This document shows positions 23,908 to 35,035 of a stretch of 45,160 nucleotides of DNA, one piece after another. The stretch lies in NCBI GenBank assembly GCA_041748175.1, contig JBGTDU010000117.1, forward strand, positions 1 to 45,160. Reading direction: 5' to 3'. The notes beneath the pieces were generated by a model. It made no database searches. It saw only the letters and a list, made by a program, of their open reading frames with translations, and was not told where the DNA came from. Every line of letters begins with the position of its first letter. The stretch's first letter is position 1. The stretch comes from JAHEJB01 sp041748175 (GTDB lineage Bacteria > Bacteroidota > Rhodothermia > Rhodothermales > Rubricoccaceae). A program made the position numbers and the translations under genes.

Positions 23908-24771
23908 ATGTCCATCCTCGACTACGACCGAATCGAAAAGGCTGTGCGCTATGTGCAGCAACACCAGAACGATCAACCCCATATTGATGCGCTGGCGAAT
24001 CACGTTGGTCTGAGCCCGTTTCACTTCGTCCGTCTATTCAAACGCTGGGCGGGCATCACGCCGAAGCGGTTCCTTCAATTGCTCACCATCGAGTATGCAA
24101 AGGAGCGCCTGGCTGAGTCGCACAGCGTTCTCGAAACCGCTTTCGATTCAGGATTGTCAGGTCCGGGCAGGCTCCACGATTTGTTTGTGACCGTTGATGC
24201 CGTAACGCCCGGTGAGTTCAAGCGGCGCGGCGATGGCCTTGTTATCCAGTATGGCCTTCACGAGACGCCTTTCGGCAATTGCTTCATAGGAGTGACTGAT
24301 CGGGGGATCTGTGCGCTGTTCTTCGTCGGGCAGGGGGAGATGGATGCTGCCATTGCCGAACTTGCTCTGGCTTGGCCCGAGGCCACCCTGGCCGAAGACG
24401 CAACGGCGACGCAACCTTTCGCCGAGGCCATGATTTCGGTTGCGTCGGGTCATGCCGTTCGGCCAATCCCACTCCTCGTTCGGGGGACCAATTTTCAGAT
24501 CAAAGTCTGGCAGGCATTGCTTCAGGTTCCGCCGGGGCAACTCATCGCCTACGAAGACGTCGCCGCGCTGATCGGCCAACCGACGGCAACGCGGGCGGTT
24601 GCGAGTGCCGTGGCTCGCAACCGTATCGGTTACCTGATTCCGTGCCACCGTGTGCTTCGGAAGAGCGGAGCGATCGGCGGATATCGCTGGGGCCCGGCAA
24701 GAAACGCCGCGATCGTTGCATGGGAAGCTGCCCACATCGAACCTCAAGCTATTCTTGAGGTGGCCGCTTGA
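23908..24771 (+). CDS. AraC-HTH / O6-methylguanine-DNA methyltransferase fusion (Ada-like)
   Basis: This 287-residue protein joins an AraC-type HTH domain (residues 5-107; LSPFHFVRLFKRWAGITPKRFLQ) to a methyltransferase domain (115-280) with the acceptor Cys246 in IPCHRV. It repairs O6-alkylguanine by irreversible transfer to that cysteine. The HTH suggests a regulator or DNA-targeting role. It lacks the N-terminal Ada zinc domain that senses methylphosphotriesters, so it is not a full Ada. Its TGA overlaps the TTG start of the next gene. Confidence 0.93.
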   Translation: MSILDYDRIEKAVRYVQQHQNDQPHIDALANHVGLSPFHFVRLFKRWAGITPKRFLQLLTIEYAKERLAESHSVLETAFDSGLSGPGRLHDLFVTVDAVTPGEFKRRGDGLVIQYGLHETPFGNCFIGVTDRGICALFFVGQGEMDAAIAELALAWPEATLAEDATATQPFAEAMISVASGHAVRPIPLLVRGTNFQIKVWQALLQVPPGQLIAYEDVAALIGQPTATRAVASAVARNRIGYLIPCHRVLRKSGAIGGYRWGPARNAAIVAWEAAHIEPQAILEVAA

Positions 24772-25679
24772 ACGCAGCTACTAGTTATCCTTGGAAGACG
24801 GCCGTGTTCATAGCATTCGGAGCGATTTACCTAATATGGGGTTCGACGTACCTCGCGATTCGGTTTGCCGTCGAGACGCTTCCTCCGTTTACGATGGCAG
24901 GTTTGAGATTTTTTTCGGCAGGCACCATTCTCATGGTCTGGACGCGATTCCGCGGGACCGAGCGCCCGACCTTTGTTCAATGGCGTACTGCGGCGATCAT
25001 CGGTGGCCTGATGTTTCTCGGCGGGAATGGAATGTTGGCGTGGGCCGAGAAAACGGTGCCGTCCGGCATCGCAGCGTTGCTCGTTGCGTTCGTGCCGTTG
25101 TGGATTGTTGTGCTCGTGGCAATCCGCCCTGGAGGCAAGCGTCCGTCGCGACCCGTCGTCGTTGGGCTGTTTTTGGGGCTCGCCGGCCTCTTCCTTCTTG
25201 TTGGCCCGAGCGATGTTGTTGGAGGAGCCGATCTCGACCGCGTCGGGGCGCTGGCGATTGTGCTCGCATCGTTTTCCTGGGCGGTGGGATCCGTCTATGC
25301 CAGCACGGCTTCGCAACATCCGTCGGCGTTCTTGAGCGCGGGCATGCAGATGGTCGCAGGTGGCGCACTCCTCCTGCTGGCTGGCTGGGTCTTGGGCGAG
25401 AGGGTTGTTCCGGCCGCGGTCTCGCTGGAGTCACTCTTCGCCCTGGTGTACCTGATCGTATTCGGGTCCATCATCGCATACACGGCCTACAACTGGCTGC
25501 TGCGAAACGCGGATACGGCCAAAGTTTCGACGTATGCGTACGTGAATCCCATCGTCGCCGTGTTCCTCGGGTGGGCGTTGGCGGACGAAATCCTCACCCC
25601 ACGTACGGTGCTGGCCGCATTCGTAATTATCGGCGCCGTTGCCCTGATCATCACGGCCAGAGCCAGGAATCGAACATAG
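24768..25679 (+). CDS. EamA/DMT-family exporter
   Basis: This 303-residue protein has ten hydrophobic helices in two five-helix EamA repeats. IWGSTYLAIRFAVETLPPFTMAGLR in the first helix pair is the family signature, and the second repeat contains YTAYNWLLRNADTAKVSTYAYVNPIVAV. DMT transporters of this type usually export amino acids or related metabolites; the substrate is not readable. The start is a TTG overlapping the stop of the Ada-like gene, so translation is probably coupled. Confidence 0.92.
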   Translation: MNAATSYPWKTAVFIAFGAIYLIWGSTYLAIRFAVETLPPFTMAGLRFFSAGTILMVWTRFRGTERPTFVQWRTAAIIGGLMFLGGNGMLAWAEKTVPSGIAALLVAFVPLWIVVLVAIRPGGKRPSRPVVVGLFLGLAGLFLLVGPSDVVGGADLDRVGALAIVLASFSWAVGSVYASTASQHPSAFLSAGMQMVAGGALLLLAGWVLGERVVPAAVSLESLFALVYLIVFGSIIAYTAYNWLLRNADTAKVSTYAYVNPIVAVFLGWALADEILTPRTVLAAFVIIGAVALIITARARNRT

Positions 25680-25682
25680 TGT

Positions 25683-26666
25683 CTATCGCCCTGTATCTCC
25701 CGGGCCTTCACGGAGCGACGCGAGAATGTTGAGGTAGCTGCCATAGCGCTCGAGGGTGATCAGTCCCTCATCGACGGCATCGGTTATGGCACATCCCGGC
25801 TCGTGGTCGTGCGTGCAATCGGGGAAGCGGCAGTGCCCGATATAGGGTCGGAACTCGACGAAGTAGCCGCCAAGCTCTTCCGGTGCCATATCCCAGATTC
25901 CAAACTCCCGAATGCCCGGCGTGTCCACCACGAGTCCACCCGCCATTCGATGCAGCGTTGCGAAGGTTGTGGTGTGTTTGCCCTTCTGAGTTTTCTCGCT
26001 GACCGTAGCGGTTCTAAGGTTCAATCCGGGCTCGATGGCATTCAGAAGGGATGTTTTCCCGACGCCGGACGGGCCGGCAATCACATTGGTTTTTCCATGG
26101 ATGACCTCTCCGAAGTCCACAACGCCGCCACCCGAAATTGCACACGTCATCAGGACTTGATAACCAAGACCTTCGTACAGGTCTTTCCAGAAAGCAACAT
26201 TCTCAGCGGCGGTCGTTTCGTCGTCGAGCAGATCGGTCTTGTTGATGACGAGGCCAGCCTCCAGATGATAAGCTTCCGCCATCACGAGAAAGCGATCCAC
26301 GAAGCCCCCGTTGAACTTTGGCTGCGACGTAGCCTGCACACACCACGCGGCATCCACATTGGCGGCGATCACGTGTTCTTTGCCTACCCGTCGTCCTGCT
26401 GCCCGTCGGCTAAGCTGGTTGCGGCGAGGGTGGATGGCTGTGATGAACCCGGTTCCATCGTCACCCATGAGCATCGACACGCGGTCGCCAACGGCCAGAG
26501 GATTCGTTTCCGAGATTTCCGCTTGTTGGAGCCGAAACTTGCCTCTTGCGCGGGCCTCAATCTGATCGCCGCCGTCGTCGGGCAGAACGGCATACCACGA
26601 ACCCGTGGAGCGGATAACCGTGCCGACGACGGTCGGGTTGGCCTCCGAGTTTTCCGCCGCGGTCAT
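25683..26666 (-). CDS. rsgA: Small ribosomal subunit biogenesis GTPase RsgA
   Basis: This 327-residue protein has an N-terminal OB fold, then the circularly permuted GTPase order: G4 NKTD (142-145), G5 near 174, G1 GPSGVGKT (198-205), G3 DTPG near 246. The C-terminal zinc motif is CRFPDCTHDHEPGC, with the histidine between the cysteine pairs. RsgA checks late 30S maturation near the decoding site. It converges on the EamA gene with only a few bases between the stops. Confidence 0.96.
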   Translation of the reverse strand: MTAAENSEANPTVVGTVIRSTGSWYAVLPDDGGDQIEARARGKFRLQQAEISETNPLAVGDRVSMLMGDDGTGFITAIHPRRNQLSRRAAGRRVGKEHVIAANVDAAWCVQATSQPKFNGGFVDRFLVMAEAYHLEAGLVINKTDLLDDETTAAENVAFWKDLYEGLGYQVLMTCAISGGGVVDFGEVIHGKTNVIAGPSGVGKTSLLNAIEPGLNLRTATVSEKTQKGKHTTTFATLHRMAGGLVVDTPGIREFGIWDMAPEELGGYFVEFRPYIGHCRFPDCTHDHEPGCAITDAVDEGLITLERYGSYLNILASLREGPGDTGR

Positions 26667-26768
26667 CGGCGTGAAACTCCGCCAAGGAGCCCCCGTCTAA
26701 ACGAGGTCCGCCTCGCTACGCGAAACCGCGCGAGGCGACGAACCTTCTCAAAACCGACCCAAACGACC

Positions 26769-27092
26769 ATGAGCGAAACGGAAACCAGAGACCGCGCGGG
26801 GTACGATAAAACCCGCGAGGCGTTCAGAAAACTGGATATGCAAGATAAGGCGGCCTTCGTTTTGGAGGCGACGTTCAGCACGTTCGGCGAGGCTTTCAAG
26901 GACGCGGGCCAGCAGTTCGCCGACGTCGTCGAGAAGGTCTCGTCCGAGGACTTCTTCAAGGGATTTGCTTGGGAGTGCGGACCTGATACCGAATCTGAGG
27001 ATGACGCGACGAAGGAAAAGCCTTCAAACGGTGCCAAGCCCTCCGGCTCGCGTCCGTCTGCAAGGAAGAAGGACGAGGATGCCGCCGACTGA
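26769..27092 (+). CDS. Hypothetical protein
   Basis: This 107-residue acidic protein is not assigned to any family. The first 70 residues are predicted helical (MQDKAAFVLEATFSTFGEAFKD); the last 35 are charged and disordered, ending KKDEDAAD. ATG 26769 is chosen because the frame upstream is antisense to rsgA. Its end overlaps the next gene by 14 bp, so the two are probably one unit. Confidence 0.7.
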   Translation: MSETETRDRAGYDKTREAFRKLDMQDKAAFVLEATFSTFGEAFKDAGQQFADVVEKVSSEDFFKGFAWECGPDTESEDDATKEKPSNGAKPSGSRPSARKKDEDAAD

Positions 27093-27318
27093 ACCCAACG
27101 GGCCTCGTGAAGATTGGCTCGAGCAGTTCGAACACGCAGGTTTCCTGGATCGCGTTCGGCTGCTTGGCGGTGGTGCCGTTCGTTTGACCGCCAATGCAAT
27201 TGACTCCATCCTCAAACGCACCGCCCAGACAGCCGTGGATGCAGAGAAGGCCTTCCGAGGTGAACTCGACCCAAATGTATCGGACGCGAACGTGATTGAC
27301 GAAGTGGAGGAGAGGTAG
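27079..27318 (+). CDS. Hypothetical protein
   Basis: This 79-residue protein (starts MPPTEPNGPREDWLEQFEHA) is acidic and helical, and has no recognised domain. The segment VRLTANAIDSILKRTAQTAVDAEKAF suggests an amphipathic helix. ATG 27079 overlaps the end of the preceding small gene, which supports that start and a shared transcript. A strong stem-loop follows 8 bp after the stop. Confidence 0.6.
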   Translation: MPPTEPNGPREDWLEQFEHAGFLDRVRLLGGGAVRLTANAIDSILKRTAQTAVDAEKAFRGELDPNVSDANVIDEVEER

Positions 27319-27325
27319 TGCAAAA

Positions 27326-27360
27326 AAACGGGCCGCCCCCACCACAGAAGCGGCCCGTTT
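27326..27360. terminator. Bidirectional Rho-independent terminator
   Basis: AAACGGGCCGC (27326-27336) and GCGGCCCGTTT (27350-27360) form a perfect 11-bp stem with a 13-nt loop. The minus-strand copy is followed by a run of seven T, the plus-strand copy by TTT. It lies between the plus-strand small genes and the minus-strand gene at 27380-27775, and fits termination of both. Confidence 0.88.
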
Positions 27361-27379
27361 CGTCCTTCACCCAATCACG

Positions 27380-27775
27380 CTAGGCCGCCAGACTCCGGCT
27401 CTTGTGCAGCCCATGGATGCGGCGGTGGAAAACCCGTGCAACCATGGGCCTGCCATCCCCGGCGGTAGTCAGTTCCGCGTCGATCAGCCCGCGGTCCACC
27501 AGCTCCATCACCACAGCGTGACCCAGTTGCGACGAATCCGACTCGCCCTCTCGACTTGTGGGCCGGAGCCAACGAGCCGCGAGGCGGTTGATGTCTGGCC
27601 AGGCGATTGACCCGCAGGGTATCGCCGAGGCCGCATCGAGTACATCGCGGATGAACTCGGTCGCGTGGGGAAGGGTGTCAGCCAGCCGATTGGCGAGCGC
27701 GGCCGTGGGTTGAGTAATTGAACCAGTAGCTGTCATCGGGGCGGTGTCTTGCGTGATTGCGTGCAAGTTGCACAC
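27380..27775 (-). CDS. Hypothetical protein with an SRAP-like first 13 residues
   Basis: This 131-residue protein has no recognised domain in residues 20-131 (a helical region with LADTLPHATEFIRDVLDAA and a C-terminal basic stretch). Its first residues MCNLHAIT closely match the catalytic N-terminus MCNLYSxT of SRAP/YedK proteins, in which Cys2 crosslinks to abasic sites. The rest of the SRAP domain is absent. An internal ATG at codon 14 gives an alternative start that drops this piece. It may be a remnant fused by recombination, or chance. Confidence 0.55.
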   Translation of the reverse strand: MCNLHAITQDTAPMTATGSITQPTAALANRLADTLPHATEFIRDVLDAASAIPCGSIAWPDINRLAARWLRPTSREGESDSSQLGHAVVMELVDRGLIDAELTTAGDGRPMVARVFHRRIHGLHKSRSLAA

Positions 27776-27875
27776 CGCGGGTGACAGGGTGTGTCAGACG
27801 CGAATTCATGGGCTGTGACCCCGTGAAAAAAACGGAAGGGCGCACTCAAGGAATTACGTCAATCACGTAGTCCTC

Positions 27876-30446
<2,571 letters not shown>

Positions 30447-30595
30447 GAGGTTTGCGAAAACCGGGCCAAGGCAACCCGTCTGACAGAAGGGCAGCGAGAG
30501 CGGAACGCGAAGTGCGCAACGAAAGATTCGGGCGCGTTTCGTTTAACGGATGCAGACTTGCGTGCTACACCACTCTGAAAATCCTGTACGATTTT

Positions 30596-31504
30596 ATGCT
30601 GCTCGTCCGGCGTTTCGACCTGCTAATCACTTTGAGCCTCGGCAGCTTTGTCGGTGCAGCGACGGCGGTTTTCGCGGACAGGCTCGTGGAAATGCCGTGG
30701 CTCGGAATCGTTGTGAGCGGCCTCGTTTTTGGGCTTGGATTGCGACGCCCGATTCGGCGATGGCGAGCCACGCGGCGCATGCTCCCCGCTGAATCGAAGC
30801 GGTGGTTGAAAAAGCACGTTGCATTTTACGCCTCGCTAAATCACCCATCGCGAGCACGGTTTGAGCGAGACGTTCAGATTGCGCTGGCCGAGTTGCGGTT
30901 TGAGGGCGTCGCAGGCGTAGAACCGACTGACAACCTGAAACTCGCCGTGGCGGCAGGCGCCGCACTTCTGCTCCACGGTCGTCCCGATTGGGATTTGCCG
31001 CGCGGACATACCGTGTTGTTTTATCCCGGCCCGTTCGATGACGGCTATGACGTGGATGATGCGGGTCGATTCGATGGGATGATCAACCAGCAGGGGCCGA
31101 TTCTCTTTTCTGCTCCCGCCGTCGAAAAGGGGTGGAGGCACGACGACGGATTGAACGTGGTCCTTCACGAGCTGGCGCACCTGCTCGATTTTCAGGGTTC
31201 GGGGGCTGATGGCCTCCCCGCATTACTCGCGGCGTCATCGGGCGCAGCGTGGCAGAAACTGGTTCGGGAGGAGATCGAGAAGGTGAGGAGGGGCCGATCC
31301 GTTCTCCGTGCATATGCCGCGACCAACTCGGCCGAGCTTTTTGCCGTGGCGGTCGAGCAATTCTTTGAGCGCCCCGAGAGACTCCACGACCGGCATCCCG
31401 ATCTTTTCGACGCGCTCGTTGCTCTCTTTAATCTGGATCCCACACCTGGGGCGGTCGGAATGGGTGGAGGCACTATGCCGACTCCGCCAGCACACGTTGA
31501 ATAA
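30596..31504 (+). CDS. mtfA: MtfA-like zinc peptidase
   Basis: This 302-residue protein has a short hydrophobic N-terminus (residues 8-45, two possible helices) and then the MtfA/DUF980-type peptidase domain. The zinc site HELAHLLDF is followed by the downstream glutamate in NSAELFAVAVEQFFERPE. In E. coli MtfA binds the Mlc repressor; here only the peptidase fold is supported. ATG 30596 is chosen because upstream codons are out of character. The last 32 bp overlap the convergent sensor-kinase gene. Confidence 0.87.
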   Translation: MLLVRRFDLLITLSLGSFVGAATAVFADRLVEMPWLGIVVSGLVFGLGLRRPIRRWRATRRMLPAESKRWLKKHVAFYASLNHPSRARFERDVQIALAELRFEGVAGVEPTDNLKLAVAAGAALLLHGRPDWDLPRGHTVLFYPGPFDDGYDVDDAGRFDGMINQQGPILFSAPAVEKGWRHDDGLNVVLHELAHLLDFQGSGADGLPALLAASSGAAWQKLVREEIEKVRRGRSVLRAYAATNSAELFAVAVEQFFERPERLHDRHPDLFDALVALFNLDPTPGAVGMGGGTMPTPPAHVE

Positions 31505-32951
31505 CCGCCTCCAGGTCGTCCAGCTTGAAGGGCTTCTTGACGACTGCGTTAATCGTTTCGCTGCCGTCATGGGCGTCCGTGTCACCCGTCAAGAGCAGAA
31601 TGGGGATGTGCTTGTTCCGCTTGCGCAGATGATGCGCCAGCTCGCGACCGCTCATCTCGGGCATCGACAGGTCGGTTATGACGAGGTCGTAGCCGCCTTT
31701 ATCGAACCGGTCGAGGGCTTCGGGCCCACTCCCAGTCTCCGTTACATCGTGGCCTTTGAGGCGCAACAATTTGCCTGTGACGGCGCGCACCATCGGTTCG
31801 TCATCGACGACCAGGATTTGTACAGAATGGCTCTCTCTCGAAGCGGCGGAAGCATCCGGCTCCGATGGTGGGCGCACCTGCCTCGCTATAGGAAACACCA
31901 GCCGGAAGCACGTTCCGCGTCCCGGATAGCTATCAACCTCAATGACGCCGTTGTGCTCTCGCACGATTCCGTACGAGACCGTGAGCCCCATCCCCGTTCC
32001 TCCTTCACCTTTCGTTGTATAGAGCGGCTCGAAGATCCGCGATTTAACCCGATCGGACATGCCAACACCCGTGTCCTCGATTTCCAGAATCACACCTCTT
32101 GCCTCGTCGGGGCGCGTCCGAACGCGCAACGTTCCACCAGCCGGCATGGCCTGGATTGCGTTGAGAATCAGATTGACGGCAACCTCACGGAGCTCGTTCG
32201 CAAAGCCGGAGATGGGCGGAACGGCCGCAAGGTGCGGCTCCACTAAAATCGAGATCCCACGGCGTCGGGGCTCATTGTACCAGTAGGGCCGCGTCAGCGT
32301 CAGCACGTCCTCCGCCAGATGGTGTAAATCGACGTGCTCGAAGTGCTCCTGCTTTTCGTGGCGGATGTACTGCTGGATCTTGCTGACCAGCGCAGCTCCG
32401 TCGCTCGCGGCTTGCTCCAGCGTTCGGAGATGTCCACCGAGTTCACTTTCTCCCGCAACATCGGCGATGGAGTTTTGCAGCAGCTCGACATGGCCAAGGA
32501 TGGTCGTGAGCAGATTGTTGAAGTCGTGCGAGATGCCCATCGTCATCTGGCCGAGCATCTCCATGCGCCGCCGCCGTGTTTGGTCGGCCGCCCACGAAAC
32601 CGGCTCTTGCAGCACCTCACCTGTGATTGCGATGGGGAAGTGGCCTGGTTTAGATTCGGGAAGGCGGACAGGGAGAAAGTGCAGCAATACCGGGCAGGGC
32701 ACGTCGCGCCCGGGCCGATCCACGAGGAAAACCTGATGGGTGACGAGCATTCCACGCCCTGCATCGGCCAGGTACTCGTCCGCGAAGCGCCTATCATCCT
32801 CGGGCAGCGCGCCCCACAAGCCATCATCTCCAAACACGGCAATCCACGCCTCATTGCAGTGGAGGCACTCGCCTTCGGGCGTGCATGTTGCCACGAGAAG
32901 CTCCGGTGTAATCAGCGGGAGGCTCTGCGCGATGTCGAGAGGTGCTTCCAT
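31473..32951 (-). CDS. Hybrid sensor histidine kinase/response regulator
   Basis: Counting from this start, the 492-residue protein has a PAS-like N-terminal region (1-120, no membrane segment) and a dimerisation/phosphoacceptor helix with His142 in MGISHDFNNLLTTI. The ATPase domain has Asn264 in NLILNAIQA and FEPLYTTKGEGGTGMGL. A C-terminal receiver carries phosphoacceptor Asp427 (VITDLSMPEM) and Lys473. This is the soluble NtrB/CckA-like hybrid type. The in-frame ATG at 33041 would add 30 residues. The gene diverges from the cystathionine beta-synthase gene. The signal is unknown. Confidence 0.9.
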   Translation of the reverse strand: MEAPLDIAQSLPLITPELLVATCTPEGECLHCNEAWIAVFGDDGLWGALPEDDRRFADEYLADAGRGMLVTHQVFLVDRPGRDVPCPVLLHFLPVRLPESKPGHFPIAITGEVLQEPVSWAADQTRRRRMEMLGQMTMGISHDFNNLLTTILGHVELLQNSIADVAGESELGGHLRTLEQAASDGAALVSKIQQYIRHEKQEHFEHVDLHHLAEDVLTLTRPYWYNEPRRRGISILVEPHLAAVPPISGFANELREVAVNLILNAIQAMPAGGTLRVRTRPDEARGVILEIEDTGVGMSDRVKSRIFEPLYTTKGEGGTGMGLTVSYGIVREHNGVIEVDSYPGRGTCFRLVFPIARQVRPPSEPDASAASRESHSVQILVVDDEPMVRAVTGKLLRLKGHDVTETGSGPEALDRFDKGGYDLVITDLSMPEMSGRELAHHLRKRNKHIPILLLTGDTDAHDGSETINAVVKKPFKLDDLEAVIQRVLAESA

Positions 32952-33153
32952 GCGGTGGTCGCTGAGCGTGGTGGAATAAACCTCTCCGACGCTGTTCTTG
33001 CAACAAGAATGCGAGATTGCCGGGAATACGAGCGATGCCATCCGAGGCCCTCAGCGACACGCTGTACTTTGCGTACGCAGAGATACGGACGCCGAATGCA
33101 GAGCGGTGAACGTGCCCTGCTGCTCAGAGAAACTGGAACATCCCGGACGCACT

Positions 33154-34542
33154 ATGTGGCACGACAATATCCTCGGCACTGTTGGAAATACGCCATTGGT
33201 GCGGTTGAATCGCGTGGTGGGCGACTTGCCGTGTACCGTGCTGGCAAAGCTCGAGTACTTCAATCCGGCAGGTTCTGTTAAAGACCGTATCGGGCTGGCA
33301 ATGATCGAAGACGCAGAGGAGAAAGGAGAGCTCAGGCCGGGCGGGACCATCATCGAAGGCACCAGTGGAAACACAGGCGCAGGGTTGTCTCTCGCGGCGA
33401 TCGCCCGCGGCTACTCGTGTATTTATACAACGACCGACAAGCAGAGCCAGGCCAAGATTGATGTCCTAAGGGCCCTCGGTGCAGAGGTAATTGTCTGCCC
33501 GACGGCCGTCACGCCCGAAGATCCTCGCTCCTACTACTCGGTTGCCAAGCGGCTCAGCCAAGAGATCCCCAATTCGTTCTACCCGAATCAATACGATCAT
33601 CCCGCGAATGCTGAGGCCCACTATCGGACGACCGGGCCGGAGCTTTGGAACCAAACTGACGGGCGAATAACACACTACATCGCAGGCGCCGGTACGGGGG
33701 GGACGATCTCCGGAGCTACGCGCTATTTGAAAGAGCAAAGCCCGTCTATCAAGTCCATCGGCGTCGATCCGTTCGGATCGGTCTACTACAAGTATTTCCA
33801 CACCCGCGAGTTTGACCACAACGAGATTTACCCATACGCCACGGAGGGCGTTGGTGAGGACATCCTGGCCGGCAACATGAACTTTGATTTGGTGGACGAC
33901 TACGTCCGTGTAACGGACAAGGACGCGATGCAGATGACGCGTCGGCTGGCGCGCGAGGAAGGCCTTTTTTTAGGTCAAAGCAGTGGTATGACGATGGCGG
34001 GAGCTCTGCAGTGGATGGAGACCAACCTCGAATCGCTCTCGCCGAACAATGTGGTAGTTGTGCTCATGCCGGATTCCGGCTTTCGCTATCTCTCGAAGAC
34101 GTACAACGACGAGTGGATGCGGCAACACGGCTACCTTGATCCTGAATCGCCGATGACCGTGCGGGATGTGCTCGCGCAGCGCGAACGCAGCCTGATTTCC
34201 GTTTCGCCGGACGCAACGCTCGCCGATGTCGTCGCATCAATGACCGAGCATGGGATCTCGCAGGTACCGGTCGTGGATGCGGAGCGTCGCGCGGTGGGAA
34301 GCCTTTCTGAGCGAGACATATTGAGCCTCCTCGTCGATCAGCCGGAGAGCCGGTCGAAGACGGTGCGAGAGGTTATGGCTGCGCCATTTCCCATTGTCGA
34401 GGCCGACATTAGCGTGGCAGGACTATCGACCTATCTCGACAACAATACCGGAGCGGTGCTTGTAAAAACCGGTGGAACGAATGACGATTTTCGCATCGTG
34501 ACCCGCAGCGACCTGATTGCAGCCCTCGCAAAAGCAGGATGA
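33154..34542 (+). CDS. Cystathionine beta-synthase
   Basis: This 462-residue PLP enzyme has the catalytic lysine Lys43 in NPAGSVKDRIGLAMIE and the PLP-phosphate loop GTSGNTG near residue 70. The segment VCPTAVTPEDPRSYYSVAKR, followed by IPNSFYPNQYDHPANAEAHY, is characteristic of CBS and separates it from cysteine synthase. A CBS pair follows at about 330-455. It condenses serine and homocysteine to cystathionine. The serine supply fits the ser cluster in this window. ATG 33154 is chosen by match to the family N-terminus (WHDNILGTVGNTPLVRL). Confidence 0.92.
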   Translation: MWHDNILGTVGNTPLVRLNRVVGDLPCTVLAKLEYFNPAGSVKDRIGLAMIEDAEEKGELRPGGTIIEGTSGNTGAGLSLAAIARGYSCIYTTTDKQSQAKIDVLRALGAEVIVCPTAVTPEDPRSYYSVAKRLSQEIPNSFYPNQYDHPANAEAHYRTTGPELWNQTDGRITHYIAGAGTGGTISGATRYLKEQSPSIKSIGVDPFGSVYYKYFHTREFDHNEIYPYATEGVGEDILAGNMNFDLVDDYVRVTDKDAMQMTRRLAREEGLFLGQSSGMTMAGALQWMETNLESLSPNNVVVVLMPDSGFRYLSKTYNDEWMRQHGYLDPESPMTVRDVLAQRERSLISVSPDATLADVVASMTEHGISQVPVVDAERRAVGSLSERDILSLLVDQPESRSKTVREVMAAPFPIVEADISVAGLSTYLDNNTGAVLVKTGGTNDDFRIVTRSDLIAALAKAG

Positions 34543-34637
34543 CGAGCAGAGTCTAACACGACCGCTCCATCTTCCGCCAGCCTCTCCCGGCATCACTCGT
34601 ACCTTCTTTTCCGCAAACATCGCCGACCCGCCTAGCC

Positions 34638-34958
34638 ATGGATAAGAAAGACATCAAACCGAATCAACCGCAACTCTCCATCGAACTGACTGAGGAGCAC
34701 GCAGAAGGCATTTACTCCAACCTCGTTATGATCGCCCATTCACCTGAGGAGTTCATTCTGGATTTCATTCGCGTGATGCCGGGCGTGCCCAAGGCGCGCG
34801 TAAAAAGTCGCATCATCGTGACTCCTCAGCACGCAAAAAGGCTTCTCGCAGCCATCGAGGACAACATTGCGCGCTACGAAGCCCAGTTCGGTCCGATTGG
34901 CGATGTCGGTCACCGCGAACCTCAATTCTCATTCACGCCGCCCGGCGGCGAGGCATAG
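34638..34958 (+). CDS. DUF3467 family protein
   Basis: This 106-residue protein has the DUF3467 pattern: LSIELTEEHAEGIYSNLVMIAHSPEEFILDF near the start, then KARVKSRIIVTPQHAKRLLAAIEDNIARYE. The family is common in Bacteroidota and other phyla and has no established function. It lies 95 bp after the CBS gene and converges on the oxoamine synthase gene. Confidence 0.9.
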   Translation: MDKKDIKPNQPQLSIELTEEHAEGIYSNLVMIAHSPEEFILDFIRVMPGVPKARVKSRIIVTPQHAKRLLAAIEDNIARYEAQFGPIGDVGHREPQFSFTPPGGEA

Positions 34959-34965
34959 CCTTGCG

Positions 34966-35003
34966 AACGAGGTGCCCTGAAAAGAAAGGGCCGATCCCTC
35001 GTT
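34966..35003. terminator. Possible stem-loop between convergent genes
   Basis: AACGAGG (34966-34972) pairs with CCTCGTT (34997-35003), and an inner GCCCT pairs with AGGGC around GAAAAGAA. There is no T tract on the plus strand, so a factor-independent terminator is uncertain. The position between two convergent genes supports a role in termination. Confidence 0.4.
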
Positions 35004-35035
35004 GAGTCGGCTCAACTGTTCAAAGGTCCCGATCG

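Noticed and set aside
25803..26768. Long upstream extension of the small gene at 26769
   Set aside because: It is antisense to rsgA, whose motifs are intact.
27815..27875. Possible lon terminator
   Set aside because: There is a T-run on the minus strand (GTTTTTTTC), but the stem before it is short and mismatched, so it was not listed.
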